Assembly (NCBI GenBank): GCA_910575445.1
Contig: CAJTFW010000008.1
Span: 62,001 to 126,000 of the forward strand
From: Lachnospiraceae bacterium
Lineage (GTDB): Bacteria > Bacillota > Clostridia > Lachnospirales > Lachnospiraceae
Direction: 5' to 3'
Length of the DNA: 64,000 nt
A model generated the notes under the pieces. That model did no database searches. It worked only from the letters and a program-made list of their open reading frames with translations, and was not told where the DNA came from. The translations under genes were made by a program, and so were the position numbers. Numbering within the stretch: position 1 is the first letter of the stretch; every line of letters begins with the position of its first letter. Below, piece by piece: positions 26,782 through 36,163 of this stretch.

Positions 26782-28100
26782 ACATGGATATGCACAGGCT
26801 TCTGTCAGCACTCCTGCAGCTGCTGGTCCTCATCCCCAGCGCGGTGTCCTGTTACCTTCCGGTAAAAAAGCAGATGAAATATACGCCCGCAAAGACCGCC
26901 GCCCTATGCACAGCAGTGATCCTGCCTTATTCCCTTGCCACCGCTTTCCTCCATGCGGCGTTTTCCATCAGCATGGAGGCGCTGTTCTTCCCCGCCCTCG
27001 TGCTGTTCTTTTTCCTGTACCGCCGAACGGTGGACATGGACCTTTCCCGCGCCCTCGCCGTTTATGTGGGGGTCTGCGCCATAGAAACCTTCCCTGCACA
27101 GTTCGCCTATGCTTTTGACGCACGGCTGCACCCCTCGTTGGGCGCGGCGGATTTCTCCCCGGAAGCTGCCCTGTTCCGGCTTGGGCTTGCCACCCTTCTG
27201 CTTGCCGCCTTTTTCCGCCCTGCCACGGAGAACTTCTCATGGGCGTTGGATAGGCTGGACTCCCCGAAGCTCTGGTATTCCACGGTGGTGCTGTCCTCCG
27301 TGTTCCTGGTTTTCAATGTGCTTGCCGTCCCACGCTCCTACTCCACCCTTTATGCTGGGCGGATGTACGAGCTGTTCCTTGCTTTCGAGGCGGGCGCGAT
27401 GGCGGTTCTTGTTGGCATTTACGTCCTTTTCTACCGGGGCGCCACACTCATACTGGAACAGGCGGAACTTAAGGAACGCTCCCGGCTCCTTGAGATGCAG
27501 TCCAGCCAGTACCTCTCCCTGCTGGAACACATCCGCCAGACCACAAAGCTCCGCCATGACTTCCGCCATTCCATCCGGCTGCTCGTCTCCCTTGCCGAGC
27601 AGGGTGATGTCGGCAGCATCCGGGCGCACATGGCGGAATATGAAACCGTACTCTACCGGCACTCTATTGCAGATTACTGCAGGAACGCAGCGCTGAATGC
27701 GCTTTTCGGCCATTACCGTGAAATGGCTGATGCTGCGGGTATCCAGACAGACTGGAACATTGAACTTCCGGAGCCTCTCCCTTTCGCGGAGCTTGACATG
27801 ACAGGGCTGTTTGGAAACCTGATGGAGAACGCCATCGCCGGATGCCTGACCGTCCCGGAAAGCTCGCGGTATTTTTGCCTGACTTCCCAGGTTCGCCACG
27901 GGAACCAGTTGTATATTGTTTCCACCAACAGTTTTGACGGGAAGGTCAGAAAAGGGAAGGACGGCTACCTTTCCACAAAGCGCAACGGAAACGGAATCGG
28001 GCTTTCTGCCATCGCTGCCACAGCGGAAAAGTATGGTGGCTCAGCAAAAGCCTCCAACAGCGGCACGGAATTTTTTGTGGACATTGTGTTGAAGATATAG
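26778..28100 (+). CDS. GHKL-type sensor histidine kinase (AgrC-like)
   Basis: The product has 440 residues. About six transmembrane helices fill residues 1-215, then a coiled coil (EQAELKERSRLLEMQSSQY) and the phospho-acceptor region with His in LRHDFRHSIRLLVSLAEQGD. The GHKL ATPase part has the N box GLFGNLMENAIAG and the G box NGNGIGLSAI. No extracellular sensor domain is visible, so the membrane helices probably sense a ligand, such as a peptide, as in AgrC. It starts at ATG 26778, overlapping the regulator stop. No AgrB or AgrD gene is found near it. Confidence 0.88.
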   Translation: MNMDMHRLLSALLQLLVLIPSAVSCYLPVKKQMKYTPAKTAALCTAVILPYSLATAFLHAAFSISMEALFFPALVLFFFLYRRTVDMDLSRALAVYVGVCAIETFPAQFAYAFDARLHPSLGAADFSPEAALFRLGLATLLLAAFFRPATENFSWALDRLDSPKLWYSTVVLSSVFLVFNVLAVPRSYSTLYAGRMYELFLAFEAGAMAVLVGIYVLFYRGATLILEQAELKERSRLLEMQSSQYLSLLEHIRQTTKLRHDFRHSIRLLVSLAEQGDVGSIRAHMAEYETVLYRHSIADYCRNAALNALFGHYREMADAAGIQTDWNIELPEPLPFAELDMTGLFGNLMENAIAGCLTVPESSRYFCLTSQVRHGNQLYIVSTNSFDGKVRKGKDGYLSTKRNGNGIGLSAIAATAEKYGGSAKASNSGTEFFVDIVLKI

Positions 28101-28363
28101 GGGAGGGTGCAAATGAACACGGGGGTTCACTTTTTCTGGACACATCTGATAGACACCCCAAGCCTCCAAAGTGCGTGGGTTGTCCCAGAGTGCGGGACAA
28201 CGTGGCAAGCAATGCCCCAGGATAGCCATCCGGCTCCTGGCGCTGCTTGTTGGGGATTCCCCAAGCCCCTTTTGAACACAGAATTTCATTCTGTGGCTGC
28301 GCGTTCCTGCGGAACGCTTTTCACCTGCCTGCGGCGGTGAGAAAATACGAAAAAACGGGCGCG
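28101..28363. other. Gene-free stretch between kinase and relaxase remnant, hairpin-rich
   Basis: Both genes end here (convergent). I see no gene but several short hairpins in a row: TGTCCC...GGGACA near 28178-28200, ACAGAAT...ATTCTGT near 28275-28291 and GCGTTCC...GGAACGC near 28303-28319. They could be terminators of the two genes or remains of an origin of transfer; there is no proof. Confidence 0.4.
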
Positions 28364-29065
28364 TCAGCGGTCCTGTCCCTGTTCCTTTTCCCGGTCATTC
28401 TGGCGTTCCTCCCCGTATCCCATCAGCCGGTCTACGTTGGCTTTTGCGGCCAGCAGTTCCCGCATTTCCTCGCGGGATCGCCGGTACTCGGCATAGTCTT
28501 TTTTCTTTTCTTCCAACAATGTTGCGTACTCGGCCTGCAAGCTCTTGACGGTGGGCAGCTTCTTGATACCCAAATCGTCAAAAGCCTGCTTTGCCGCCTT
28601 GTGGAGCAAAATATCCGCTTCATGTTCCGCTAAAAATTTCTTGGAATATCCCGCCTTGCGGTAGGCCGCATAGACCTCGCGGGTCTTGGCGTAATTGATG
28701 ATGTGGGTCCGCAGTACGGCTATCTCCGCCATGCGGGTTTCCGCCGCCTTGATCTGGGCCGACAGCTCATTATGACGGGCGGTAGCCATTGCAGCTTTTT
28801 CCTCCAAGACTGCGTATTCCAGCAGGCCATGCTCGGTGAGGTAGTTCATTGTCTGCGCCATCTGTTTGAGATTAAATACCTTTGCCCAGCGCGCGTAGCC
28901 AGCGCCTTTTCCGGCCTGCAATTTCTCCTGAATATCCACCAGCAGATTGACCTTCGGAGTGGGAGTTGAAACTGGGTTGGATACATAGTCGATAATGTCA
29001 CTGACTGCCTGACTTTCGGTGCGGCCTTTGCCAATGTGCAGCGGCATGATGCGTGTGGTTGCCAT
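28364..29065 (-). pseudogene. Relaxase/mobilization protein with its catalytic core deleted
   Basis: The frame is open for 233 residues. The first 31 (MATTRIMPLHIGKGRT then DIIDYVSNP) match the start of clostridial relaxases of transposon-type elements. Without a stop the sequence jumps to what is normally the C-terminal part (VNLLVDIQEKLQAGKGAGYA onwards, with long helices to VDRLMG). The histidine-rich relaxase motifs that cut DNA lie between and are missing. So the protein cannot nick oriT; it may still be made. This is strong evidence that a conjugative element decayed here. Confidence 0.75.
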
Positions 29066-29122
29066 GATGGAATCCTCCCTTCATAACAAAACGGCCTGCA
29101 TACGCAGACCGCTTGTTTCTTT

Positions 29123-29344
29123 TTATTCACCATTTTTATATCGGATGACCGGAATTTGTTTGACCTTTTTTCCAATGGTCCGGCGTTCTAACGCAAAAAC
29201 CATATCGCTGGTGCGCTCAAAAAATCCGATGTCTTTTTTCCAGCTTATCCCACATTTACAATGCTGCAAGCCGATAAACTGCTGTTTCATTTTTCTGCCG
29301 CAGCCGGGGCAGACTTTATTACTGGTTCCCATCGTTTTTGTCAT
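29123..29344 (-). CDS. Small zinc-ribbon protein
   Basis: The product has 73 residues, with CPGCGRKMKQ and a second CKCG, giving a four-Cys zinc ribbon. The N-terminal half is conserved-looking; the rest is basic. Small zinc-ribbon proteins are common in conjugative elements, but I cannot name this one. It overlaps the DUF1016 gene by 26 bp and precedes the relaxase remnant, so the three were one operon. Confidence 0.6.
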   Translation of the reverse strand: MTKTMGTSNKVCPGCGRKMKQQFIGLQHCKCGISWKKDIGFFERTSDMVFALERRTIGKKVKQIPVIRYKNGE

Positions 29345-30359
29345 GCCATTTTTTCAGGACTGCTTCTACCTGCGCGACCAGCTGCTCCTTGTCTGGCATA
29401 TAAAGGACATAACGGGATGCAAAGATATTGTTGGACAGACCGCCCAGCGCATACTCCGCCGCAACACCGTCTTTGTCGGTACAGAGGATAATGCCGATGG
29501 GCGGGTTGTCATCATGGTCATTGACTTCCGCCGCATAGTAGTTGAGGTACATATTCAGCTGTCCGGCAGCCTCCGGCGTCAGCTTTTTTGTTTTTAGTTC
29601 AATCAGCACATAGGCCCGCAGGATTTTGTTGTAAAAAACCATATCCACATGGTAGTGGGTATTGTTTAAGGTGATCCGCTGCTGGGTTCCCACAAACATG
29701 AATCCCCGGCCAAGTTCCAGCAGGAATTTTTCAATCTGCATCACAAGCGCCTGTTCCAGATCGCTTTCCAGGTAAGGTCTGTTTTCGGGAATCCCTAAAA
29801 ACTCGAATACATAGGGATCGCGAATAATATCGGCTGGCTGTGCGATTTCAATTCCCTTTTGAGCCAGCGAGAGAACCTTTTCTTTGTTGGCATCACCACT
29901 GGATAATAAGAGGCGTTCATACAAGGAGCTTTCAATCTGCCGTTTCAGCTCCCGTACCGACCAGCCGGAATTGACAGCCTCTTTTTCATAAAAGCTGCGC
30001 TTGCCCTCATCGAAGATCGTCAAAAGCTCGCAGTAATGGGACCATGACAATTTAACAGACGCTGTCTGTTGAATTGGGTAAGACTGATAAAACCGCCTCA
30101 TAAATTGAATATTGGAAACAGAAAAACCCTTTCCAAACTCCCTTGTCAGTTCTTTGGAAAGTTCTTTTAAGGTCTGCTTTCCATACTCTGCGCGGAGCTG
30201 GCTTTGCTGCTCATACTCCACAATAATCCGGCCAATGTTCCATTAGGTTGTAAGCAGCTCGGTGTTGACCTGCTGCGCGATATTTTTTCTTGACTTTTCC
30301 AATAATTCTCTGATTTCCAAAATCATCGGATTGTCCGATGATAGCTGATGATTTTCCAT
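29319..30359 (-). pseudogene. DUF1016/YhcG PDDEXK nuclease with one nonsense codon
   Basis: From ATG 30359 (MENHQLSSDNPMILEIRELL) the frame reads to a TAA at 30245-30243, in NTELLTT-stop-WNIGRIIVEYEQQ; the family has a Tyr there (TYWxIGR), so TAT changed to TAA. After it the frame is open to 29319. The rest is a full DUF1016: N-terminal domain to about residue 170, then the PDDEXK nuclease with VDMVFYN, ELKTKKLTPEAAGQ and YYAAEV. A GTG at 30221 could restart a 300-residue product, and the catalytic D...ExK is intact, so a shortened protein may be active. Members often occur with restriction or mobile loci. Confidence 0.8.
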
Positions 30360-30460
30360 ATACTCACTCCTCTATGAAAAGACCCGCCCGTTTGCGGGAC
30401 TGTCTGCGCTTTGACCTTTATCAGTATATCCTATTTCATGCCGAAAGTAAATCGCCAAAG

Positions 30461-30634
30461 CTATCTGGCGTTTCCTTTTTCCCACCTCTCCAAACGGGAT
30501 TGGCACAGTGCGGCAATTTCGTTTTTATCTTCCTCCGTCACATTCCTGCGTCCCTTTGTCCGCTGGATTTCCAGATAGCTTTCATAATCGGAAAGCACAA
30601 GGTCAAAAAGCTCCTTTGGGGTACGGCAGGCCAT
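30461..30634 (-). CDS. Small acidic/basic helical protein of the mobile element
   Basis: The product has about 57 residues (start ATG 30634, AAAGGAGG upstream; a further ATG at 30658 has no ribosome site). It is helical: ACRTPKELFDLVLSDYESYL and TEEDKNEIAALCQSRLERW. The family is not recognised. Its leader is copied at 18712-18746, there joined to the IS3 remnant. Confidence 0.5.
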   Translation of the reverse strand: MACRTPKELFDLVLSDYESYLEIQRTKGRRNVTEEDKNEIAALCQSRLERWEKGNAR

Positions 30635-30657
30635 GCTGCTGGTTCCTCCTTTGTTCA

Positions 30658-30706
30658 TTTTTATTATACCTTATCCGAACCAACTGTTACAACTTTAGTA
30701 TACCAG
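30658..30706 (-). repeat. 49-bp inverted repeat, right copy, carrying a promoter
   Basis: An exact inverted copy of 18046-18094. Its promoter points left to the small gene at 30461-30634. Recombination with the left copy would invert the 12.6 kb between, including the surface-protein module. Confidence 0.8.
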
Positions 30707-30707
30707 A

Positions 30708-30932
30708 ACACAGCTTTCAAACGGCGTTGACCAGCAGCATCCCGCGCTGGTAGCCTTTGCGAAATATCAGAACATCGAAAAGCTGACTCGCGAAATCCTG
30801 ATTGAACTGGTAGACCATATCAAGGTTTACGAAAACGGCAATATCAGCGTTCATTTTAAGTTTGCGGACGAGTTCCGCCGGATTGCCGAGTACATTGAAA
30901 TCAACACCACCGACACCGCCGAGGCGGGCTGA
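30708..30932 (+). pseudogene. C-terminal fragment of a large serine recombinase
   Basis: The frame reads HPALVAFAKYQNIEKLTREI, LIELVDHIKVYENGNISVHF and then FADEFRRIAEY to a stop at 30932. This is the C-terminal (DUF4368-like) tail of a transposon-type serine recombinase (Tn1549/TndX group by recall). The catalytic N-terminus is missing, replaced by the inverted repeat. The stretch 30933-31233 that follows has no gene; only an AT-rich, promoter-containing sequence. Confidence 0.7.
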
Positions 30933-31233
30933 CCCCCGCCAAAGCATAAAATCCTTTTGACAGTGTGTTTTCCTAATAAAACGCAATCTTAGAAAACGGG
31001 TACCCATTTCCGTAAATCTGCTCGTCCGCGCTATGGCTTTTTGGACAGATTTTGCTTGTTGGGAAGAATCCCAAACCCTCTGATAATTCCTCTCACTACC
31101 TACAACACCGCACAGAGCGGTTTTGACGGAGTTTTGAGAGAAATTCTTCAAAAAGTTTTCTTGTTTCTTAATACGGGGAAGTTTGGAAAAAGCCAATGCC
31201 ACAGAATAAATCAGCAAAAATTTTTTTGTGCCA

Positions 31234-31290
31234 TTGACAAATTCTCTGATTTGCAGTATCATATAACAGCGATATATAACACCGTTATAT
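31234..31290 (+). promoter_or_regulatory. Promoter and palindromic operator of the TetR gene
   Basis: TTGACA (31234-31239), 17 bp, TATCAT (31257-31262). Overlapping it, ATATAACAGCG (31261-31271) and CACCGTTATAT (31280-31290) form an imperfect palindrome (9 of 11 pairs), a typical TetR autoregulatory site. AGGAGG follows. Confidence 0.65.
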
Positions 31291-31305
31291 ACAGGAGGTG
31301 AGAAA

Positions 31306-31923
31306 ATGAGCGAAGCAGAGCAGACAACACTACATTTAATCCATTCAGCCGCCATGGAGGAATTTCTTGAAAAAGGCTATAAGTCTGCTTCCCTGCGGAA
31401 TATTGTCAAAACGGCGGGGGTAACGACAGGCGCGTTTTATGGCTACTATAACAGCAAGGAGGATTTATTTGAAGCACTGGTAGGCGAACACTACAATTTC
31501 TTATTGAAACTCTTTTGCAAGGCACAGAAAGAATTTGCAGAAATCCCCCCAGAGGAACAGCCCGACAATCTTACCTCTACTTCCGGCGTGTATATGTATG
31601 AAATGCTCTTGTACGCCTATGAACACTTGAATGAATTTAAGCTCATACTTTGCTGTTCGGAGGGAACACGTTTTTCAAAGCTGATTGATGAAATGGTGGA
31701 AATAGAAACAAAAGGAACACATGATTATTTAGCAGTTCTTGAAAAGTTAGGCAGACCAGCGCCGCCCATTGATGAACGGTTAGAGCATATTTTGATTACG
31801 GGAATGTTCAACACATTTTTTGAGCTGATTATACATGAAATGCCGCTTGAAGAAGCAAAGCACTATTTGAAAGAAATGAGAGCTTTCTATACCGCCGGGT
31901 GGATGAAAATTATGGGGCAATAA
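31306..31923 (+). CDS. TetR-family transcriptional repressor
   Basis: The product has 205 residues, normal for the family. The helix-turn-helix (about residues 28-50) reads SLRNIVKTAGVTTGAFYGYY, a classic TetR motif; the ligand domain follows. It is the first gene of the exporter module and most likely represses itself and the ABC exporter genes that follow, and is released when the exporter substrate binds (inference from layout). Confidence 0.88.
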   Translation: MSEAEQTTLHLIHSAAMEEFLEKGYKSASLRNIVKTAGVTTGAFYGYYNSKEDLFEALVGEHYNFLLKLFCKAQKEFAEIPPEEQPDNLTSTSGVYMYEMLLYAYEHLNEFKLILCCSEGTRFSKLIDEMVEIETKGTHDYLAVLEKLGRPAPPIDERLEHILITGMFNTFFELIIHEMPLEEAKHYLKEMRAFYTAGWMKIMGQ

Positions 31924-31968
31924 TAAATCGAGCAGGCTCGATTACAAATAAATGTCCAATAAGATTTG

Positions 31969-31996
31969 ATAATGGAAAGTTTACACTTTCCATTAT
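31969..31996 (+). terminator. Hairpin after the TetR gene
   Basis: ATAATGGAAAG and CTTTCCATTAT form a perfect 11-bp stem with a six-base loop, followed by ATTTG. It lies 46 bp after the stop. The T run is short. Confidence 0.6.
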
Positions 31997-31998
31997 AT

Positions 31999-32030
31999 TT
32001 GACGCATGGGTTAGTTTTAGCTAACTTTAT
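31999..32030 (+). promoter_or_regulatory. Weak candidate promoter of the exporter genes
   Basis: TTGACG (31999-32004) with TAACTT after 17 bp, overlapping a GTTAG/CTAAC palindrome. It precedes the ABC gene by about 85 bp. The match is only fair. Confidence 0.35.
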
Positions 32031-32115
32031 AAAGACACCACTAATCAAATAAGGATATTCGAGGGCAGTTATTTAGTCCTCATATCATAAAAAATTTTCA
32101 AGGAGGTTTTTTTCA

Positions 32116-33906
32116 ATGAAAAAACGGTCTAATCTATCAAGACTGATGGGCTATGCCGGAGGGCATAAGATTTTAACCTATCTATCTTGGGTACTGTCCG
32201 TAATGAGTGCGCTGTTAGCTCTTGTACCTTTTTGGTATATATGGCGTATCATTCACGACATACTGGAAGCTTCCCCGGACTTCGTGGAAGCGGGGAATGT
32301 CACAGGCTACGGCTGGTCTGCGGTATTGTTTGCGGTTATCTCTATTGTTGTCTACATAGCCGCCTTGATGTGTTCGCATATGAGCGCGTTCCGGGTTGCC
32401 GCAAATATCCGAAAAGAGCTTATGCGCCATATTACAGCGTTGCCGCTTGGTGTAACAGAAAAGTATGGAAGTGGAAAGCTGCGGAGAATAGTAAATAGTT
32501 CCAGTGCCGCTACGGAAACATATCTTGCACACAGGCTCCCCGACAAAGCAGGGGCGGTTGCCACCCCCATAGGGCTGCTTTTCCTGTTGCTTGCCTTTGA
32601 CTGGCGGTTAGGGCTTTTAAGCCTTGTTCCCGTTGTGCTTGGTTTTCTGATTATGATGAAAATGACAGGAAAAGACATGGAGAAGCGAATGGAGCAATAT
32701 CAAAACGCGCTTGCTGATATGTCAAATGAAGCTGTTGAATATGTGCGGGGCGTACCCGTAGTAAAGACTTTCGGGCAGACAATTTTTTCTTTCAAACGCT
32801 TCAAAGACGCGATAGACAATTACGAAACATGGGTAATTGCATATACAAAGGGGCTGCGTCTGCCTATGATGTTCTATACAACAGCAATTAACGGCGTATT
32901 CGCGTTTCTGATTGCCGGGGGTATTCTCTTTACAAGGGGCGGCATAACAAATGAACTTCTGTTAAACCTTATCTTCTATATTGTGATTACGCCTGTTATC
33001 GGTACGACGCTTACAAAGATTATGTTTATGAGCGAGGACGCAATGATTGTAGGCGACGCAATCAACAGGATTGATGAAGTGCTGAACGAAAAACCATTAT
33101 CTGAAAGCAGCGTGAATAATATTCCTAAAAATAATGGAATTACATTGGAACACGTTAGTTACAGCTATGACGGAGAAAAAAACGCGCTCAATGATGTATC
33201 TCTTTCCATAAAGCCGGGGCAGACAGTCGCATTGGTAGGAGCGTCCGGCGGCGGCAAGACGACACTTGCAAATATTGTCACAAGATTTTTTGACCCGCAA
33301 AAAGGACGCATACTGATAGGGAATATCGACATACGCGACATTCCGAAAGAAATATTGATGAATAAGGTATCTTTTGTATTTCAGAACAGCCGCCTTATTA
33401 AAGCGTCCATATTGGAAAATGTGCGTATGGCAAAACCTAACGCCACACGCGAAGAAATCGCTCATGCACTGGAAGCTGCACAGTGTTTGGATATTATTGA
33501 AAAATTACCGAATGGCATTGATACGGTTGTCGGCACAAAAGGCGTGTATCTGTCCGGCGGCGAACAGCAAAGAATAGCGATTGCCCGCGCAATTTTGAAA
33601 AATGCGCCTATCCTAATTCTTGATGAAGCAACCGCGTTTGCCGACCCCGACAATGAGGTGCGCGTGCAACAGGCTTTATCTGCTCTTTCAAAGGGAAAGA
33701 CCGTCATTATGATTGCACACAGGCTGTCATCAATCACAGACGCGGATTGCATTTATGTACTGCAAGACGGTGAAATTGTCGAAAGCGGCACACATAGCGG
33801 ACTGATAGAGCGAAACGGCATATTTACAAAAATGTGGAAGAATTATTCCGAAGCGGCAGAATGGAAGATTTTGAATGAAAATAAGGGATTGGAGGTAAAC
33901 GCATGA
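32116..33906 (+). CDS. ABC exporter half, multidrug type (subunit 1)
   Basis: The product has 596 residues. Six transmembrane helices (residues 1-320) are fused to an ATPase: Walker A GASGGGKTTL, signature YLSGGEQQR, Walker B ILILDEAT and H-loop IAHRLSS. The residue after Walker B is Glu, with the D-loop AFADPDNE. Together with the next gene it should form a heterodimeric exporter, similar in layout to LmrCD, SatAB or PatAB. The ribosome site AGGAGG precedes ATG. Confidence 0.9.
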   Translation: MKKRSNLSRLMGYAGGHKILTYLSWVLSVMSALLALVPFWYIWRIIHDILEASPDFVEAGNVTGYGWSAVLFAVISIVVYIAALMCSHMSAFRVAANIRKELMRHITALPLGVTEKYGSGKLRRIVNSSSAATETYLAHRLPDKAGAVATPIGLLFLLLAFDWRLGLLSLVPVVLGFLIMMKMTGKDMEKRMEQYQNALADMSNEAVEYVRGVPVVKTFGQTIFSFKRFKDAIDNYETWVIAYTKGLRLPMMFYTTAINGVFAFLIAGGILFTRGGITNELLLNLIFYIVITPVIGTTLTKIMFMSEDAMIVGDAINRIDEVLNEKPLSESSVNNIPKNNGITLEHVSYSYDGEKNALNDVSLSIKPGQTVALVGASGGGKTTLANIVTRFFDPQKGRILIGNIDIRDIPKEILMNKVSFVFQNSRLIKASILENVRMAKPNATREEIAHALEAAQCLDIIEKLPNGIDTVVGTKGVYLSGGEQQRIAIARAILKNAPILILDEATAFADPDNEVRVQQALSALSKGKTVIMIAHRLSSITDADCIYVLQDGEIVESGTHSGLIERNGIFTKMWKNYSEAAEWKILNENKGLEVNA

Positions 33907-35633
33907 TTAAGACATTGCAAAGACGTTTTGCGTTATCAAGACAGGGGGCTGTCGATTTGATAAAGGGCTGTATTGCTTGTGTCGCACAGGATATATCCTT
34001 TATGCTTCCCGTCGGACTGCTCTATTACTTTGTCATTGATACCATGAACGGGGGCATAAATGGAAGCCGCGCCCTCTTCTACGCGGTTGGTGCTCTGGTT
34101 TGCTTATGCTTTATTTTTATTGTGACATGGTTTCAGTATAACGCCACTTACTTAGCGACTTATGTGGAAAGCGGTGTAAGGCGTATATCCTTAGCAGAAC
34201 AGCTCCGTAAAATCCCATTGTCCTTTTTTGGCAAGAAAGACCTTGTTGATTTGACAAATTCGATTATGGGCGACTGTGCTACTCTTGAACAGGCATTTTC
34301 CCATTATGTACCCGCACTGGCAGGCTCCCTTATTTCCACAACATTGATTGCAGTTTGCCTTTTTGCCTACGACTGGCGAATGGCTCTTGCGGCGGTTTGG
34401 GTTTTGCCGATTGCATTTACAATCACATTCTTTTCAGCCCGCATACAGGAATATTTTAACCGCAAATCCGTAGCGGCAAATGTCGCGCTTGAAAGCGGCG
34501 TACAGGAGTGTATCGAAAGTTTGCAGGACTTAAAGGCGAACAATGCGGAAGAAAACTATTTAAGAGGGCTTGACAAAAAAATTGACTATGTGGAAAAGCG
34601 GCACATTATAACAGAACTTGGGACAGCACTTTTTGTTGTTTCTTCAACGTTGATATTAAAGTTTGGGATTGCTACGGTTGCGCTTGTAGGTTCTGCGCTG
34701 CTTATTCGTGGGGAAATTGATATTCCGCTGTTCTTTATGTTTTTGCTTGTGGCTTCAAGGCTATATGCCCCGCTTGAGGGTGCATTGCAAAATCTTGCTG
34801 CGGTAATCTCCACCAAAACGAACATAAACCGCATGAATGAAATTCTTGACCAGCCTATTCAGACAGGAACAGACAGAGTAACAAATAAAGGATATGACAT
34901 TATATTCGACCATGTAGGATTTGCTTATAATACTGGAGAAACCGTATTGAAAGACGTGTCTTTTACGGCAAAACAGGGAGAAGTTACCGCCTTAGTCGGA
35001 CCGTCCGGCGGCGGTAAAACTACGGTATCACGTCTTGCCGCGCGGTTCTGGGATATAAGCAAGGGGAAAATCACTGTCGGCGGTATGGATATATCGAAAA
35101 TAGAGCCGGAAACCTTGCTGTCGCTGTACTCTATCGTATTTCAAGATGTGACGCTGTTTAACAACACAATTATGGAGAATATCAGAATAGGCAGAAAGGA
35201 CGCGACCGACGAAGAAGTGATTGCAGCGGCAAGACTGGCAAATTGTGAAGAATTTGCGACAAAGCTCCCGGACGGGTATCACAGTATGATTGGTGAAAAT
35301 GGCTGCGAACTGTCCGGCGGGGAAAGGCAGAGAATTTCAATCGCCCGCGCTTTCCTCAAAAATTCCCCTATCATCTTACTTGATGAAGCAACGGCAAGCC
35401 TTGATGTGGAAAACGAAACATTGATACAGGCTGCTTTATCAAGGCTGATAAAGGATAAGACCGTACTTGTTATCGCCCACCGTATGCGTACCGTAAGCGG
35501 CGCGGATAAAGTGGTTGTACTTTCAGACGGTTCTGTTGCGGAACAGGGAACGCCGGAAAAACTGATGAACACAGGCAGGATTTACCCGCATATGGTAAAA
35601 CTGCAAATGATTAGCAGGGATTGGGGTATTTAA
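33903..35633 (+). CDS. ABC exporter half, multidrug type (subunit 2)
   Basis: The product has 576 residues: transmembrane domain (1-320), Walker A GPSGGGKTTV, signature ELSGGERQR, Walker B IILLDEATASLD and H-loop IAHRMRT. It overlaps the preceding gene by 4 bp (ATGA), as expected of partner subunits. Both ATPase sites have Glu, so neither is plainly degenerate. The substrate is unknown; a TetR repressor upstream points to drugs or other toxic small molecules. Confidence 0.9.
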   Translation: MIKTLQRRFALSRQGAVDLIKGCIACVAQDISFMLPVGLLYYFVIDTMNGGINGSRALFYAVGALVCLCFIFIVTWFQYNATYLATYVESGVRRISLAEQLRKIPLSFFGKKDLVDLTNSIMGDCATLEQAFSHYVPALAGSLISTTLIAVCLFAYDWRMALAAVWVLPIAFTITFFSARIQEYFNRKSVAANVALESGVQECIESLQDLKANNAEENYLRGLDKKIDYVEKRHIITELGTALFVVSSTLILKFGIATVALVGSALLIRGEIDIPLFFMFLLVASRLYAPLEGALQNLAAVISTKTNINRMNEILDQPIQTGTDRVTNKGYDIIFDHVGFAYNTGETVLKDVSFTAKQGEVTALVGPSGGGKTTVSRLAARFWDISKGKITVGGMDISKIEPETLLSLYSIVFQDVTLFNNTIMENIRIGRKDATDEEVIAAARLANCEEFATKLPDGYHSMIGENGCELSGGERQRISIARAFLKNSPIILLDEATASLDVENETLIQAALSRLIKDKTVLVIAHRMRTVSGADKVVVLSDGSVAEQGTPEKLMNTGRIYPHMVKLQMISRDWGI

Positions 35634-35634
35634 C

Positions 35635-35820
35635 ATGAATACCGAATGGATAATATGCCCCATATGCCAAAGCAAAACAAGGTTAAAAATGCGGAGTGAT
35701 ACCGAACTGAAAAACTTTCCCCTGTATTGCCCGAAATGCAAGCACGAAACCATTATTAACGTACAACAAATGAATATATCAGTTATCAAAGAGCCAGACG
35801 CACAGACGCAGAGCCGATAA
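35635..35820 (+). CDS. Cysteine-rich KTR-family protein
   Basis: The product has 61 residues with two CxxC pairs: WIICPICQSKTRLKMRSDT and YCPKCKHET. It matches the Cys-rich KTR family, small proteins next to resistance genes in Tn916-like and related elements. It starts 1 bp after the exporter stop, so it is the last gene of the cargo operon. Its job is unknown; the pairs suggest metal binding. Confidence 0.8.
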   Translation: MNTEWIICPICQSKTRLKMRSDTELKNFPLYCPKCKHETIINVQQMNISVIKEPDAQTQSR

Positions 35821-35851
35821 CACGCAGATTAAAAATGCGGTTATCGGCTCT
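35810..35851 (+). terminator. Rho-independent terminator of the exporter operon
   Basis: AGAGCCGATAAC and GTTATCGGCTCT form a perfect 12-bp stem with a 18-base loop, followed by TTCTTTTT. Confidence 0.85.
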
Positions 35852-36163
35852 TTCTTTTTGGTAACACTCATAAGCCGCCGTTTCTTCAAAACGGACAGCG
35901 GAGGACTTTTAGAAACCATGACTAATAATGCGGCGGTATCAGGAGGTATCGTCGTGTTATTTTTATATCCGCAAAATCAGACAAACTATTTTCTGTCAAA
36001 AAAACGCAGTGTTCGTTTAGGGGATATACTACCCATGAATATGAACTGTCAAATCATTTAGTATGTCTTGATAACTCGTATTACTCAAATGCTTATGCCA
36101 CTTTATGCTGTATGAGCATTTGTTGTAATAGCCCCCTACTGGGAAGAAAGGGGGTGAGAGAAA
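35852..36163 (+). other. Gene-free stretch between exporter operon and sigma remnant
   Basis: I see no convincing gene here. The stretch is AT-rich and ends with a GGGGGTGAGAG ribosome site for the sigma-like gene. Short frames are present but lack start signals. Confidence 0.5.

Noticed and set aside
26050-26811. Minus-strand 253-codon frame opposite the LytTR regulator
   Set aside because: An antisense shadow of a high-GC gene; no start signal and no domain motifs.
30933-31233. Possible att site or small gene next to the recombinase fragment
   Set aside because: No tRNA, no direct repeat and no frame with a ribosome site; only the TetR promoter at its right end.
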